Shown here in pieces: positions 39,747 through 48,058 of a DNA stretch of 48,058 nucleotides (position 1 is its first letter; each line of letters opens with the position of its first letter). The notes under the pieces were generated by a model. That model did not search any database. It had not been told where the DNA came from and was given only the letters and a program-made list of their open reading frames with translations. The DNA is from an uncultured Lachnospiraceae bacterium (GTDB lineage Bacteria > Bacillota > Clostridia > Lachnospirales > Lachnospiraceae): assembly GCA_944376125.1 (NCBI GenBank), contig CALWBQ010000023.1, forward strand, positions 1 through 48,058, in the 5' to 3' direction. A program made the translations under genes and the position numbers.

Positions 39747-39772
39747 ATGCCCTGCTGCTTGCGGCAGGGCAT
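39747..39772 (+). terminator. Stem-loop between acpP and rnc
   Basis: ATGCCCTGC (39747-39755) pairs with GCAGGGCAT (39764-39772) around an 8-base loop. The tail ATTTGATTAT has only a weak T-run, so it may be a partial terminator or a processing site that sets the high acpP to low rnc-smc expression ratio. Confidence 0.65.
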
Positions 39773-39794
39773 TTGATTATCAAGCGGAGGTTTT

Positions 39795-40499
39795 ATGAAC
39801 ATGATACAGGATGGACTGGAGCGGGCTATCGGCTATCAGTTCGAAGACAAAAAACTTTTGGAGCAGGCCATGACCCACAGCTCGTATGCCAATGAACACC
39901 GGTTGGATAAATCGGCTTGCAATGAGCGGCTGGAATTTTTGGGGGATGCTGTTCTGGAGCTGGTATCCAGTGAATTTTTATTTCAGATGTTTCCGGAAAA
40001 GCCAGAGGGAGATCTGACGAAAACCAGGGCCAGCATGGTCTGTGAGCCGACTTTGGCCTACTGTGCCAGAGAAATCTCCCTGGGAGATTACCTCCTTCTG
40101 GGAAAGGGTGAGGACGCCACCGGCGGCAGAAACAGGGATTCTATTATTTCCGATGCATTGGAGGCTTTGATCGGGGCTATTTATCTGGATGGTGGTTTTG
40201 CTAATGCAAAAGAGTTTATCATTCATTTTGTTCTCAATGATATGGAACATAAACAGCTCTTTTATGATAGCAAGACTATTCTGCAGGAACTCATCCAGAG
40301 CATGGGGCGGGATTCGCTGGCTTATGAACTTGTAAGGGAAGAAGGGCCGGATCACAATAAAACGTTTGAAGTCCGGGCTCTCCTGGATTCAAAAGAGATC
40401 GGCCGGGGGATTGGGCGCACGAAAAAAGCGGCAGAACAGATGGCCGCTTACAAAGGGATTCTGGAGATCAAGAGACAGATGGGTGAGACATGTATTTAA
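39795..40499 (+). CDS. rnc: Ribonuclease III
   Basis: A 234-residue protein with an N-terminal nuclease domain, signature NERLEFLGDAVLELV at residues 43-57, SDALEALIGAIYLDGG with the second set of metal-binding acids, and a C-terminal double-stranded RNA-binding domain from ~residue 157 (TILQELIQ, GRTKKAAEQMAAYKGIL). It processes rRNA precursors and structured mRNAs. AGCGGAGG precedes the ATG at 39795. It overlaps smc by 10 bases. Confidence 0.97.
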   Translation: MNMIQDGLERAIGYQFEDKKLLEQAMTHSSYANEHRLDKSACNERLEFLGDAVLELVSSEFLFQMFPEKPEGDLTKTRASMVCEPTLAYCAREISLGDYLLLGKGEDATGGRNRDSIISDALEALIGAIYLDGGFANAKEFIIHFVLNDMEHKQLFYDSKTILQELIQSMGRDSLAYELVREEGPDHNKTFEVRALLDSKEIGRGIGRTKKAAEQMAAYKGILEIKRQMGETCI

Positions 40500-43400
40500 A
40501 GAGCATAGAGATTCAGGGATTTAAATCCTTTGCCAATAAAATAGTATTTGAATTCCACAATGGGATAACCGGCATCGTGGGGCCAAATGGCTCCGGAAAG
40601 AGCAATGTGGCGGATGCAGTGCGGTGGGTTCTGGGTGAGCAGAGAGTGAAGCAGCTGAGAGGCGCCAGCATGCAGGATGTTATTTTTGCCGGGACTGAGA
40701 TGAGAAAGCCCCAGGGTTTTGCCTATGTGGCGATTACTCTGGACAATTCCGACCATCAGCTGTCCATTGATTACGATGAGGTGACGGTATCCCGCCGGCT
40801 CTACCGTTCCGGGGAGAGCGAATACCGGATCAACGGCAGCTCCTGCCGTTTGAAAGATATCAATGAACTGTTTTACGACACAGGTATCGGAAAAGAAGGA
40901 TATTCCATCATCGGACAGGGCCAGATCGATAAGATCCTCAGCGGAAAGCCGGAGGAGCGCAGGGAATTGTTTGACGAGGCAGCCGGCATCGTCAAATTTA
41001 AAAGGCGCAAGGCTATAGCACAGAAGAAGCTGGAGGATGAGAAGCAGAACCTGGTCCGGGTAAACGATATTTTAGGAGAGCTGGAAAAACAGGTGGGTCC
41101 TCTGGAGAGGCAGGCCAAAACGGCCAGAGAATATCTTCGCCTGAAGGATGAACTGAAGCGCTACGAGGTCAATCTGTTCTTGCTGGAGATCTCCGAAATA
41201 AAGGGGCAGCTGGCAGAACTGGGGAAGAAGGAGGAGATCGTAGCCGGAGATCTGGAGAGAAGAAAGAAAGAGTCAGAATCGATCCGGGCAGAGTACGATG
41301 CCCTTGAAGAGCGGATCGCCGGTTTGGAAGAAAAACTGGCGGATATCCGCAGCCGAGACTCCCAGAATACAGTTCTGAAGGGAAATCTGGAGGGCCAGAT
41401 CAATGTCCTGAAGGAACAGATCAATACGGAGCGGATGAATGCAGAGCACATCGGCAGCCGGATGGAAGCAGTCAAAAAAGAGATGGATGAGAAGAACGAT
41501 CAGATTGCTTCTTATGAGAAGGACCGGGCAGAGGTCTCATCCCAAAAAGATGAGGCTATAGGCCGCCAGACTGAGGCGGAAGTGGCATTGATGGAGAAGG
41601 ACACGGCGATATCAGAGGCTGAGCAGCAGATTGAGGAGCTGAAGCAGGCGGTGATTGCCACATTAAATGAAAAGGCGTCTGTCAATGCCAAGGAGCAGCG
41701 CTACGAGGCTATGCTGGAGCAGGTAAATCTGCGCCGTGCAGAAGTCAGTCAGAAGCTGCTGAAGTCTAAAAGCGATGAGTCTGTCCAGGAGGAGCTGATC
41801 AAAGCGGAAAAAGCGGCTTTGGGAGAGATCAGCAGTGAGATCAGCAGGCTGGAGACGCAGGAGACAGAGACAGCGAAGAAGACGGCTGCCTCCGGGGAGA
41901 AGATCAAGGAGCTGAACCGGTCCCTCAATACATTTCAGCAGTCTTACCACACAGCCAATACGAAGCTGGAATCCCTCAGAAACCTGGCAGAGCGCTACGA
42001 GGGCTACGGCGGGAGTATCCGCCGGGTTATGGAGATCCGAAACCGGGTGAAGGGGATCCACGGTGTAGTGGCAGATCTGATTACAGTAGATAAGAAATAC
42101 GAGGCAGCGATTGAGACAGCTCTGGGTGGAAGCATCCAGAATATTGTCACAGATACAGAGGAAACTGCCAAGGAACTCATCGGCTACCTGAAGAAAAATA
42201 AATTTGGCCGGGCTACATTCCTGCCGCTGACCAGCATCGGCAACCGGAACGTCTTCAGCCAGGAGCGGGCTTTAAAGGAACCGGGGGTCCTGGGTTTGGC
42301 AAATGAGCTGGTGGGGGCAGACCCGAAATACGAAGGGCTGCTGAAGTATCTTCTGGGCCGGGTGGTAGTGGCAGATACCATCGACCATGCCATCGCCCTG
42401 GCCCGGAAATTCCAGTATTCCCTCCGAATTGTCACCCTGGAGGGGGAGCTGTTAAATGCCGGAGGCTCTATGACTGGAGGCGCCTTCAAAAATTCCAGCA
42501 ATCTTTTAGGCAGAAAGCGGGAGTTGGAGGAGCTGGAGGCGGCCTGCCAGAAAGCTCTGGAAGAGATCGATAAGACCAACAGGAAGCTGGTGGAGGAGGA
42601 GAAAGCTGCGCGGATTCTTGCCGGGGAGCAGGAGGCGATCCGTGCTCAGAAGCAGGAGGCATTTTTAAAGCAGAATACGATCCAGATGAATATCAATCAG
42701 CTGGAAGAAAAGAAGGCTGAGATCGCAGAGTCGGCTGTGGATCTGGTGACAGAGCACCGTCAGCTGGAAGAACAGATGAAAGATATCACCGCCAGTCGGC
42801 GGGCACTGAAAGATGAGGCTGCTCAACTGGAGGAGCAAGGGGAATCCCACACGCAGGAGAGCGAACGCCTTGGAAAGATGCTGGAGGAAGACAAGGCGGG
42901 CCGGGAGATCCTGGCTGGGGAGTTGGCCTCTATCCGGCTGGAGACGGCCAATCTTGTGCAGAAGGAAGAGTTTATTCAAGAAAATATCCGAAGAGTTTTT
43001 GAAGAGATCCGCAGGCTGAGGGAGGAATTGTCCAGCCTTCTGGAGGGAAGCACAGGGAGCGATGACGCAGTGCGCCAGAAAGAAGAGGAAATTTCCAGGA
43101 TCCGTAAGCTGGCTGAGGAGGCCGAGGAGAGAACCGGAGCGCTCAAAAAAGAGCTGGATCTCGTGACGGAGGAGAAAGAAGAGACTGCCGGAAAGCAGAA
43201 AGGCTTTTTCGAACGGCGGGAGGAGCTTGCCGGCCAGGTGGCCAGCCTGGATAAAGAGCTGTTCCGCCTTCAGAACCAGAAAGAAAAGCTGGACGAGAGG
43301 ATGGAGTCCCATATCAGCTACATATGGAATGAATACGAACTGACGTATTCAGCGGCAGCCCCGCTCCGCGATGAGAGTATGGAGTCTGTTCCAGAACTGA

Positions 43401-44050
43401 AGAAGACGACGGATTCTTTAAAATCAGAAATTCGCAGTTTGGGCAGTGTCAACGTTAATGCCATAGAGGATTACAAGGAGATTTCTGAGAGATATGAATT
43501 TCTGAAAAACCAGCATGACGACTTGGTCAAGGCGGAGGAAACGCTGGAGCAGATCATTTTAGAGCTGGACACTGGAATGAGGCGCCAGTTCGAGGAACAG
43601 TTTGCCCGGATCAAAGTGGAATTTGACAAGGTGTTTAAAGAACTGTTCGGCGGCGGCCGGGGCACTTTGGAGCTGATGGCTGACGAGGATATCTTGGAGG
43701 CAGGAATCCAGATTATCTCCCAGCCTCCTGGGAAAAAACTGCAGAATATGATGCAGTTGTCCGGCGGCGAAAAGGCGCTGACGGCTATCGCGCTGCTCTT
43801 TGCTATTCAGAATCTGAAACCGTCGCCATTTTGCCTTCTGGATGAGATTGAGGCGGCTCTCGATGATTCCAATGTAGACCGGTTTGCCGGCTATCTTCAC
43901 AAGCTGACGGCAAATACTCAGTTTATCGTCATTACCCACAGAAGAGGGACCATGGTCGCTTCAGACCGCCTGTACGGCATCACCATGCAGGAGAAAGGCG
44001 TATCCACACTGGTCTCCGTGAACCTGATAGAAGCAGAATTGGATAAGTAA
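40490..44050 (+). CDS. smc: Chromosome segregation/condensin ATPase SMC
   Basis: A 1186-residue protein of classic SMC length. N-terminal ATPase head: MYLKSIEIQGFKSFANK and Walker A GPNGSGKSN (~32-40). Long coiled coils (~165-510 and ~670-1010, rich in Glu/Lys/Gln heptads) flank a hinge (~515-660, GYGGSIRRVM, IHGVVADLI, AAIETALGGSIQNIV). The C-terminal head carries LSGGEKALTA (from 1090), the Walker B LLDEIEAALDD and the H-loop ITHRRGTM. It works with ScpA/ScpB, not encoded here, to organise and segregate the chromosome. Confidence 0.98.
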   Translation: MYLKSIEIQGFKSFANKIVFEFHNGITGIVGPNGSGKSNVADAVRWVLGEQRVKQLRGASMQDVIFAGTEMRKPQGFAYVAITLDNSDHQLSIDYDEVTVSRRLYRSGESEYRINGSSCRLKDINELFYDTGIGKEGYSIIGQGQIDKILSGKPEERRELFDEAAGIVKFKRRKAIAQKKLEDEKQNLVRVNDILGELEKQVGPLERQAKTAREYLRLKDELKRYEVNLFLLEISEIKGQLAELGKKEEIVAGDLERRKKESESIRAEYDALEERIAGLEEKLADIRSRDSQNTVLKGNLEGQINVLKEQINTERMNAEHIGSRMEAVKKEMDEKNDQIASYEKDRAEVSSQKDEAIGRQTEAEVALMEKDTAISEAEQQIEELKQAVIATLNEKASVNAKEQRYEAMLEQVNLRRAEVSQKLLKSKSDESVQEELIKAEKAALGEISSEISRLETQETETAKKTAASGEKIKELNRSLNTFQQSYHTANTKLESLRNLAERYEGYGGSIRRVMEIRNRVKGIHGVVADLITVDKKYEAAIETALGGSIQNIVTDTEETAKELIGYLKKNKFGRATFLPLTSIGNRNVFSQERALKEPGVLGLANELVGADPKYEGLLKYLLGRVVVADTIDHAIALARKFQYSLRIVTLEGELLNAGGSMTGGAFKNSSNLLGRKRELEELEAACQKALEEIDKTNRKLVEEEKAARILAGEQEAIRAQKQEAFLKQNTIQMNINQLEEKKAEIAESAVDLVTEHRQLEEQMKDITASRRALKDEAAQLEEQGESHTQESERLGKMLEEDKAGREILAGELASIRLETANLVQKEEFIQENIRRVFEEIRRLREELSSLLEGSTGSDDAVRQKEEEISRIRKLAEEAEERTGALKKELDLVTEEKEETAGKQKGFFERREELAGQVASLDKELFRLQNQKEKLDERMESHISYIWNEYELTYSAAAPLRDESMESVPELKKTTDSLKSEIRSLGSVNVNAIEDYKEISERYEFLKNQHDDLVKAEETLEQIILELDTGMRRQFEEQFARIKVEFDKVFKELFGGGRGTLELMADEDILEAGIQIISQPPGKKLQNMMQLSGGEKALTAIALLFAIQNLKPSPFCLLDEIEAALDDSNVDRFAGYLHKLTANTQFIVITHRRGTMVASDRLYGITMQEKGVSTLVSVNLIEAELDK

Positions 44051-44063
44051 GGAGAATGAGAGT

Positions 44064-44984
44064 ATGGGAAAGGGATTTTTCGGGCGTCTTGTTGAGGGGC
44101 TGACTAAGACCCGCAACAATATCGTGTCCGGCATTGATTCTATATTCAGCGGCTTTTCCGCTATTGACGATGATTTCTATGAAGAGATTGAGGAGACCCT
44201 GATTATGGGCGATCTGGGAATTCAGACTACCATGGCCATCGTTGAGGATCTGCGCCGCAAGGTGAAGGAACAGCATATCAAGGAGCCGGCCCAGTGCAAA
44301 GAGCTGCTGATTGCCAGCATCCGGGAGCAGATGGATCTGGGAGAGAACGCATATGAGTTTGAAAATAGGAAATCAGTGGTTTTGATCGTCGGCGTCAATG
44401 GCGTGGGAAAGACCACCTCCATTGGCAAGTTAGCTGGACAGCTGAAGGATTCTGGGAAAAAGGTGATTCTGGCTGCGGCGGATACATTCCGCGCTGCAGC
44501 GGTTGAGCAGCTGACGGAGTGGGCGAACCGGGCCGGCGTGGACATTATTGCCCAGAAAGAGGGTTCAGATCCAGCGGCAGTGGTTTTCGACGCTATCGCG
44601 GCGGCAAAGTCCCGCCATGCAGACATTCTGATCTGCGATACAGCCGGACGGCTCCACAATAAAAAGAATTTGATGGAAGAACTAAAAAAGATCAACCGAA
44701 TCATAGACAAGGAATATCCTGAGGCTTACCGGGAAACTTTGGTAGTCTTGGATGGAACCACAGGGCAGAACGCCCTGGCCCAGGCCCGCCAGTTTATGGA
44801 GGTGGCTGACATTACAGGGATCATCCTGACGAAACTGGACGGAACAGCCAAAGGCGGGATTGCCGTGGCTATCCAGTCTGAGCTGGGGATTCCGGTGAAA
44901 TATGTAGGCGTAGGAGAGCATATTGACGACCTGCAGAAGTTTAATGCAGATGATTTCGTCAATGCGCTGTTTAATGTAAACTAG
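44064..44984 (+). CDS. ftsY: Signal recognition particle receptor FtsY
   Basis: A 306-residue SRP GTPase made of the NG domain with a very short N-terminal segment, typical of Gram-positives. G1 GVNGVGKTT at 110-118; [12 protein letters not shown]3 [10 protein letters not shown]4 [11 protein letters not shown]-terminal [20 protein letters not shown]. It docks ribosome-SRP complexes at the membrane for co-translational secretion. AAGGAGAATGAG precedes the ATG, 13 bases after smc, so it belongs to the plsX-acpP-rnc-smc transcript. Confidence 0.98.
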   Translation: MGKGFFGRLVEGLTKTRNNIVSGIDSIFSGFSAIDDDFYEEIEETLIMGDLGIQTTMAIVEDLRRKVKEQHIKEPAQCKELLIASIREQMDLGENAYEFENRKSVVLIVGVNGVGKTTSIGKLAGQLKDSGKKVILAAADTFRAAAVEQLTEWANRAGVDIIAQKEGSDPAAVVFDAIAAAKSRHADILICDTAGRLHNKKNLMEELKKINRIIDKEYPEAYRETLVVLDGTTGQNALAQARQFMEVADITGIILTKLDGTAKGGIAVAIQSELGIPVKYVGVGEHIDDLQKFNADDFVNALFNVN

Positions 44985-45013
44985 AGAAGAGATACAGAAG
45001 GGAAGGATACATC

Positions 45014-46243
45014 ATGGATCATTTATCACTGGAGGCTTTTGAGGAAGCCTCTGAGGCGGTCAGCAAGGTAACGCAGGAGACAAAATTGGTTTATAGCGAG
45101 TATTTTTCGGCCCAGACAGGAAATAAGGTCTATTTTAAGCCGGAGAATATGCAGTATACCGGAGCATATAAGGTGAGGGGAGCTTATTACAAAATCAGTA
45201 CCATGACGGAGGAAGAAAAGTCTAAGGGCCTGATCACTGCCTCTGCAGGCAACCATGCCCAGGGCGTGGCCTACGCTGCAAAGCTGGCAGGGATCAAGTC
45301 AACAGTGGTTATGCCCACCACAACACCCCTGATCAAGGTGAACCGGACCAAGAATTACGGCGCGGAGGTGCTCTTGAAGGGGGATGTCTTTGACGAAGCC
45401 TGCGAGTATGCTGTGAATCTGGCCGAGGAGCACGGATACACTTTTGTCCATCCTTTTAACGACTTAGCTGTGGCTACCGGCCAGGGAACCATCGCTATGG
45501 AGATTATCAAAGAACTGCCGACCGTGGACTACATCCTGGTGCCCATCGGCGGCGGCGGGCTGTGTGCCGGCGTTGCGACGCTTGCCAAGATGCTGAATCC
45601 CAAAATCAAGATCATTGGCGTGGAACCAGCCGGGGCCGCCTGTATGAAGGCATCCCTGGAAGCCGGCCATGTGGTGGAACTGCCGGAGGTGGACACCATC
45701 GCTGACGGTACTGCTGTCAAAATGCCTGGGGATCTTCTGTTCCCCTATATTCAGGAATATGTGGATGATGTCATTACAGTGGAGGACAGTGAGCTGATCG
45801 TAGCTTTCCTGGATATGGTGGAGAATCACAAGATGATCGTAGAAAATTCCGGCCTTCTGACCGTAGCTGCATTAAAGCATCTGGATGTAAAGAAGAAAAA
45901 AATTGTCTCTATCCTGAGCGGAGGAAATATGGATGTGATTACTATGGCTTCCATTGTTCAGCATGGACTGATTCTTCGGGACCGCGTCTTTACCGTATCT
46001 GTCCTTCTCCCCGATAAGCCTGGAGAGCTGGCGAGAGTGTCTGCGATTCTGGCGGAAATACAGGCCAATGTCATTAAGCTGGAGCACAACCAGTTTGTCA
46101 GCCTGAACCGCAATGCCGCCGTGGAGCTGAGGATTACCATGGAGGCATTCGGAACCGAGCATAAGAGAGAGATTGTCGAGACCCTCAACGATCATGGATA
46201 TCGGCCAAAGCTGGTAAAGGGAAGCGGCACCTACAGCGACTGA
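45014..46243 (+). CDS. ilvA: Threonine ammonia-lyase with C-terminal ACT domain
   Basis: A 409-residue fold-type II PLP enzyme. Lys53 in TGAYKVRGAYYKI should bind PLP, SAGNHAQGVA binds the substrate carboxylate, and PIGGGGLCAG binds the cofactor phosphate. From ~residue 325 an ACT domain (VSVLLPDKPGELARVSAILA) suggests allosteric control. It deaminates threonine to 2-oxobutyrate for isoleucine synthesis or catabolism. The length and single ACT domain place it between the long biosynthetic IlvA and short TdcB; many clostridial copies with this layout are annotated either way. GAAGGGAAGG precedes the start, 29 bases after ftsY. Confidence 0.93.
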   Translation: MDHLSLEAFEEASEAVSKVTQETKLVYSEYFSAQTGNKVYFKPENMQYTGAYKVRGAYYKISTMTEEEKSKGLITASAGNHAQGVAYAAKLAGIKSTVVMPTTTPLIKVNRTKNYGAEVLLKGDVFDEACEYAVNLAEEHGYTFVHPFNDLAVATGQGTIAMEIIKELPTVDYILVPIGGGGLCAGVATLAKMLNPKIKIIGVEPAGAACMKASLEAGHVVELPEVDTIADGTAVKMPGDLLFPYIQEYVDDVITVEDSELIVAFLDMVENHKMIVENSGLLTVAALKHLDVKKKKIVSILSGGNMDVITMASIVQHGLILRDRVFTVSVLLPDKPGELARVSAILAEIQANVIKLEHNQFVSLNRNAAVELRITMEAFGTEHKREIVETLNDHGYRPKLVKGSGTYSD

Positions 46244-46314
46244 TGGTAAGGTAAGCCCCTCAGCGGGGCACACACGGCAGCGCGGCCCAAAAAACGAAAA
46301 GAGGAAGGATTGCT

Positions 46315-47568
46315 ATGTACCGGCTGGACAGCAGAACGCCTATTGTGTCAAATATTCAATATTTTGTAAAATGGACTGTGATTTCCTGTATTATCGGAGG
46401 AATCGGCGGCCTGATTGGAACCGCCTTTTCCTTCGGGATCAGCTGGGCATCGGATTTTCGGCAGACCCGCGGGTGGACGCTCTATCTGATGCCGGCAGCC
46501 GGACTGCTGATCGTCTGGCTGTACCACAGGTTTCACGAGGACGAAAACCGCGGGACCAACATTGTCCTGGAGTCCATCTCTTCCACATCGGACATATCGG
46601 CGGCCACAGGGCCGCTGATCTTCATCAGCACGATTCTGACTCACTTTGTGGGCGGGTCTTCCGGCAGGGAAGGTGCTGCCCTGCAGATCGGCGGGAGCTT
46701 TGGAAATTGGCTTGGAAAGAAGCTGAATTTGGATGAGAAAGATAAAAAGATTGCTGTAATGTGCGGAATGAGTGCAGTATTTGCAGCTCTTTTCGGGACT
46801 CCGGTGGCGGCAGGAATCTTTTCCATGGAAGTGATCAGTGTAGGCGTAATTTACTATGCGGCCCTTGTCCCCTGCCTGTTTGCCTCTTTCATCGGAGCTG
46901 GAATTTCGGGTGCTATGGGGATATCGCCGGAGGCATATACGGTTCAGGAGATTCCGGCTTTTACAGCGGGGACAGGGATCTTCACTGTGTTTTTGGGAAT
47001 TTTGTGCGCTGTGGTCAGCATGCTGCTCTGCGTTGTTCTTCACCAGTCCCAACATCTGTATCGGAAGTATATCCCCAATCCTTACCTGAGAATTGTGGCT
47101 GCCAGCGCTCTTTTTATCGGGCTGACACTCCTGATCGGGACCAGAGATTATATGGGGAGCGGAACTGCCCTGATCGAGAGGGCTATGGAAGGCAAGATTG
47201 GATTTGAAGTGTTTATTTTGAAGATGGTGTTTACCGCCATTGTCCTGGGGGCAGGATTTAAAGGCGGGGAGATCGTGCCGACTATGTGTGTCGGCGCTGC
47301 CTTCGGGTGCACAGTCGGAATGATTTCCGGTTTTGCGCCGTCCCTCTGTGCAGCCTGCGGCCTGGCCGCTCTGTTTGTGGGCGTTACCAACTGCCCGGTA
47401 TCTTCTTTTCTGATGGCGCTGGAGCTGTTCGGCATGGGGGCTTTTCCCTACTATGCCATCGTGATTGCAGTTTCCTTCACCTTATCCGGGTACTATGGGC
47501 TGTACAGCAGCCAGAAATTTATTTATTCTAAGACCAGGACAGAGTATATCAACCGGAAATCTCATTAA
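46315..47568 (+). CDS. CLC-family anion channel/antiporter, possibly fluoride type
   Basis: A 417-residue protein with about 10-12 hydrophobic helices and no cytoplasmic CBS domain. GSSGREGAALQIGGS (residues 115-128) is the helix-F motif with the gating glutamate (E119); GMSAVFAALFGTPVAAGIFS and GFKGGEIVPTMCVGAAFG are the other pore motifs. The GSGIP selectivity motif of canonical Cl-/H+ CLCs is absent; RGTNIVLESI stands there. This and the GREG and KGGE forms resemble the fluoride-exporting CLC-F branch, but I cannot confirm it. The short 72-base space from ilvA has a small GCCCC/GGGGC hairpin; AAGAGGAAGG precedes the ATG. Confidence 0.88.
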   Translation: MYRLDSRTPIVSNIQYFVKWTVISCIIGGIGGLIGTAFSFGISWASDFRQTRGWTLYLMPAAGLLIVWLYHRFHEDENRGTNIVLESISSTSDISAATGPLIFISTILTHFVGGSSGREGAALQIGGSFGNWLGKKLNLDEKDKKIAVMCGMSAVFAALFGTPVAAGIFSMEVISVGVIYYAALVPCLFASFIGAGISGAMGISPEAYTVQEIPAFTAGTGIFTVFLGILCAVVSMLLCVVLHQSQHLYRKYIPNPYLRIVAASALFIGLTLLIGTRDYMGSGTALIERAMEGKIGFEVFILKMVFTAIVLGAGFKGGEIVPTMCVGAAFGCTVGMISGFAPSLCAACGLAALFVGVTNCPVSSFLMALELFGMGAFPYYAIVIAVSFTLSGYYGLYSSQKFIYSKTRTEYINRKSH

Positions 47569-47580
47569 ATGAATACGAAT

Positions 47581-47841
47581 TTATTTCAGCTTGTGGGAAC
47601 AGTGAGGACATACCGTCACCTGTTCCCCATTTTCATGCCAAGGAAGCCGCTTTTTACAGTTGGGGCAGCGCCAGAAGAGGGCGGTAAACCCGTAGGAGAG
47701 AGCAATAAGAGCCATTCCCATGGCGCCAACTCCCATAACGGTAAACAGATTCGTACATAAAACGGCGATAAACAGAACGATCAGCCCGGAAAAAAGAAGC
47801 AGGTTGTGAACAAATTTACAGATCCCGCGGGGAAGATGCAT
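47581..47841 (-). CDS. Small membrane protein with C-terminal zinc ribbon
   Basis: On the minus strand the ATG at 47841 (MHLPRGICKFVHNLLLFS) follows GGAGG, giving 86 residues; a longer frame start has no ribosome binding site. Two hydrophobic helices (~residues 12-30 and 36-55) precede a zinc ribbon CPNCKKRLPW...VCPHCSHKL. Such proteins are common in Firmicutes and uncharacterised. It converges with the CLC gene, leaving 12 bases between them. Confidence 0.75.
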   Translation of the reverse strand: MHLPRGICKFVHNLLLFSGLIVLFIAVLCTNLFTVMGVGAMGMALIALSYGFTALFWRCPNCKKRLPWHENGEQVTVCPHCSHKLK

Positions 47842-47954
47842 ACAGATACCTCCAGATAGTAAAAATTTATGGCTATAATCATAGCACACTTTCCGAAAAT
47901 CTTCTACAGGAAGTTTTGACTTTCTTTTGCACCGAAAAATGAAATTTTAAATTC

Positions 47955-48058
47955 CACCTCTCCCAAGGGGAGTAGCGTTTACTTCTGCACAGTTGATATT
48001 TACTCTTTCATACATCCATGGTATGGTTATCTCTCCTTCTGACAGCAGTAGAAGGAGG
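47955..48058 (+). ncRNA. Candidate yybP-ykoY (manganese) riboswitch, cut by the window edge
   Basis: CCAAGGGGAGTAGCG at ~47963-47977 matches the nearly invariant AAxGGGGAGUAGC core of yybP-ykoY riboswitches. An 8-bp hairpin, CTCCTTCT/AGAAGGAG (48033-48040 and 48050-48057), follows at the very edge. The 3' half, including the second metal-site loop, is outside the window. These RNAs sense Mn2+ and usually control Mn2+ exporters or P-type ATPases. Confidence 0.5.

Noticed and set aside
46255..46269. Terminator after ilvA
   Set aside because: GCCCC-TCAGC-GGGGC is only a 5-bp stem and no T-run follows.
46244..46314. Fluoride riboswitch before the CLC gene
   Set aside because: A GATGG occurs near the ilvA stop, but the remaining core and pseudoknot could not be matched, and the space is short.
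1..48058. CRISPR arrays, tRNA or rRNA genes, prophage attachment sites
   Set aside because: No regularly spaced repeats, cloverleaf-like sequences, rRNA stretches or integrase genes were seen on either strand.

Overview
The window reads as a chromosomal segment of a Clostridia-type Firmicute, most likely a gut Lachnospiraceae. The basis is the gene order plsX-acpP-rnc-smc-ftsY, strong AGGAGG-type ribosome binding sites, an ECF S component, a cobalamin riboswitch, VanZ-like proteins and clostridial-type transposase remnants. The species cannot be named from sequence alone. No rRNA, tRNA or CRISPR array was seen.

Region 1 (1-20.6 kb) is a Wzx/Wzy-type exopolysaccharide or capsule locus. After the 3' end of a nucleotide-sugar dehydratase, base composition drops to AT-rich and the locus runs: DegT aminotransferase, two paralogous ATP-grasp ligases, an initiating sugar-phosphate transferase, four glycosyltransferases (one with a duplicated catalytic domain), polymerase, acyltransferase, pyruvyl transferase, flippase, an iron-sulfur F420-dehydrogenase-like protein and a heptose-7-phosphate-kinase-like GHMP kinase. 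It is strewn with broken genes: an aminotransferase remnant, a frameshifted VanZ, a frameshifted GNAT, a nonsense-plus-frameshift hexapeptide acyltransferase, a truncated nucleotidyltransferase and a defective IS256-family element at its right border. This looks like a transferred, partly decaying sugar-decoration cassette in a GC-richer chromosome.

Region 2 (20.6-23.6 kb) has VanZ and glmS, probably translated together and ended by a terminator, followed by scrambled remnants of a RecG-like regulator and an IS66 transposase.

Region 3 (23.6-30.7 kb) is a carbohydrate operon: lipoprotein binding protein, two ABC permeases, an N-acylglucosamine 2-epimerase-family enzyme, a sulfatase with no signal peptide, and a ROK repressor. 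A strong promoter is followed at once by a perfect 25-bp palindrome, the likely ROK operator. The simplest reading is import of a sulfated sugar that is desulfated and epimerised in the cytoplasm.

Region 4 (30.7-36.6 kb) has a TetR-MATE efflux operon with two near-identical operator palindromes on its promoter. Next come a cobalamin riboswitch and a BtuFCD-type corrinoid importer, whose ATPase gene appears to start at CTG, and a small conserved-looking gene. An ECF S component plus P1-family peptidase operon (36.6-38.3 kb) lies on the minus strand.

Region 5 (38.4-48 kb) is core genome: plsX, acpP, rnc, smc, ftsY, a threonine deaminase with ACT domain, a CLC anion transporter and a small zinc-ribbon membrane protein on the minus strand. 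At the right edge is the beginning of a possible yybP-ykoY (Mn2+) riboswitch.
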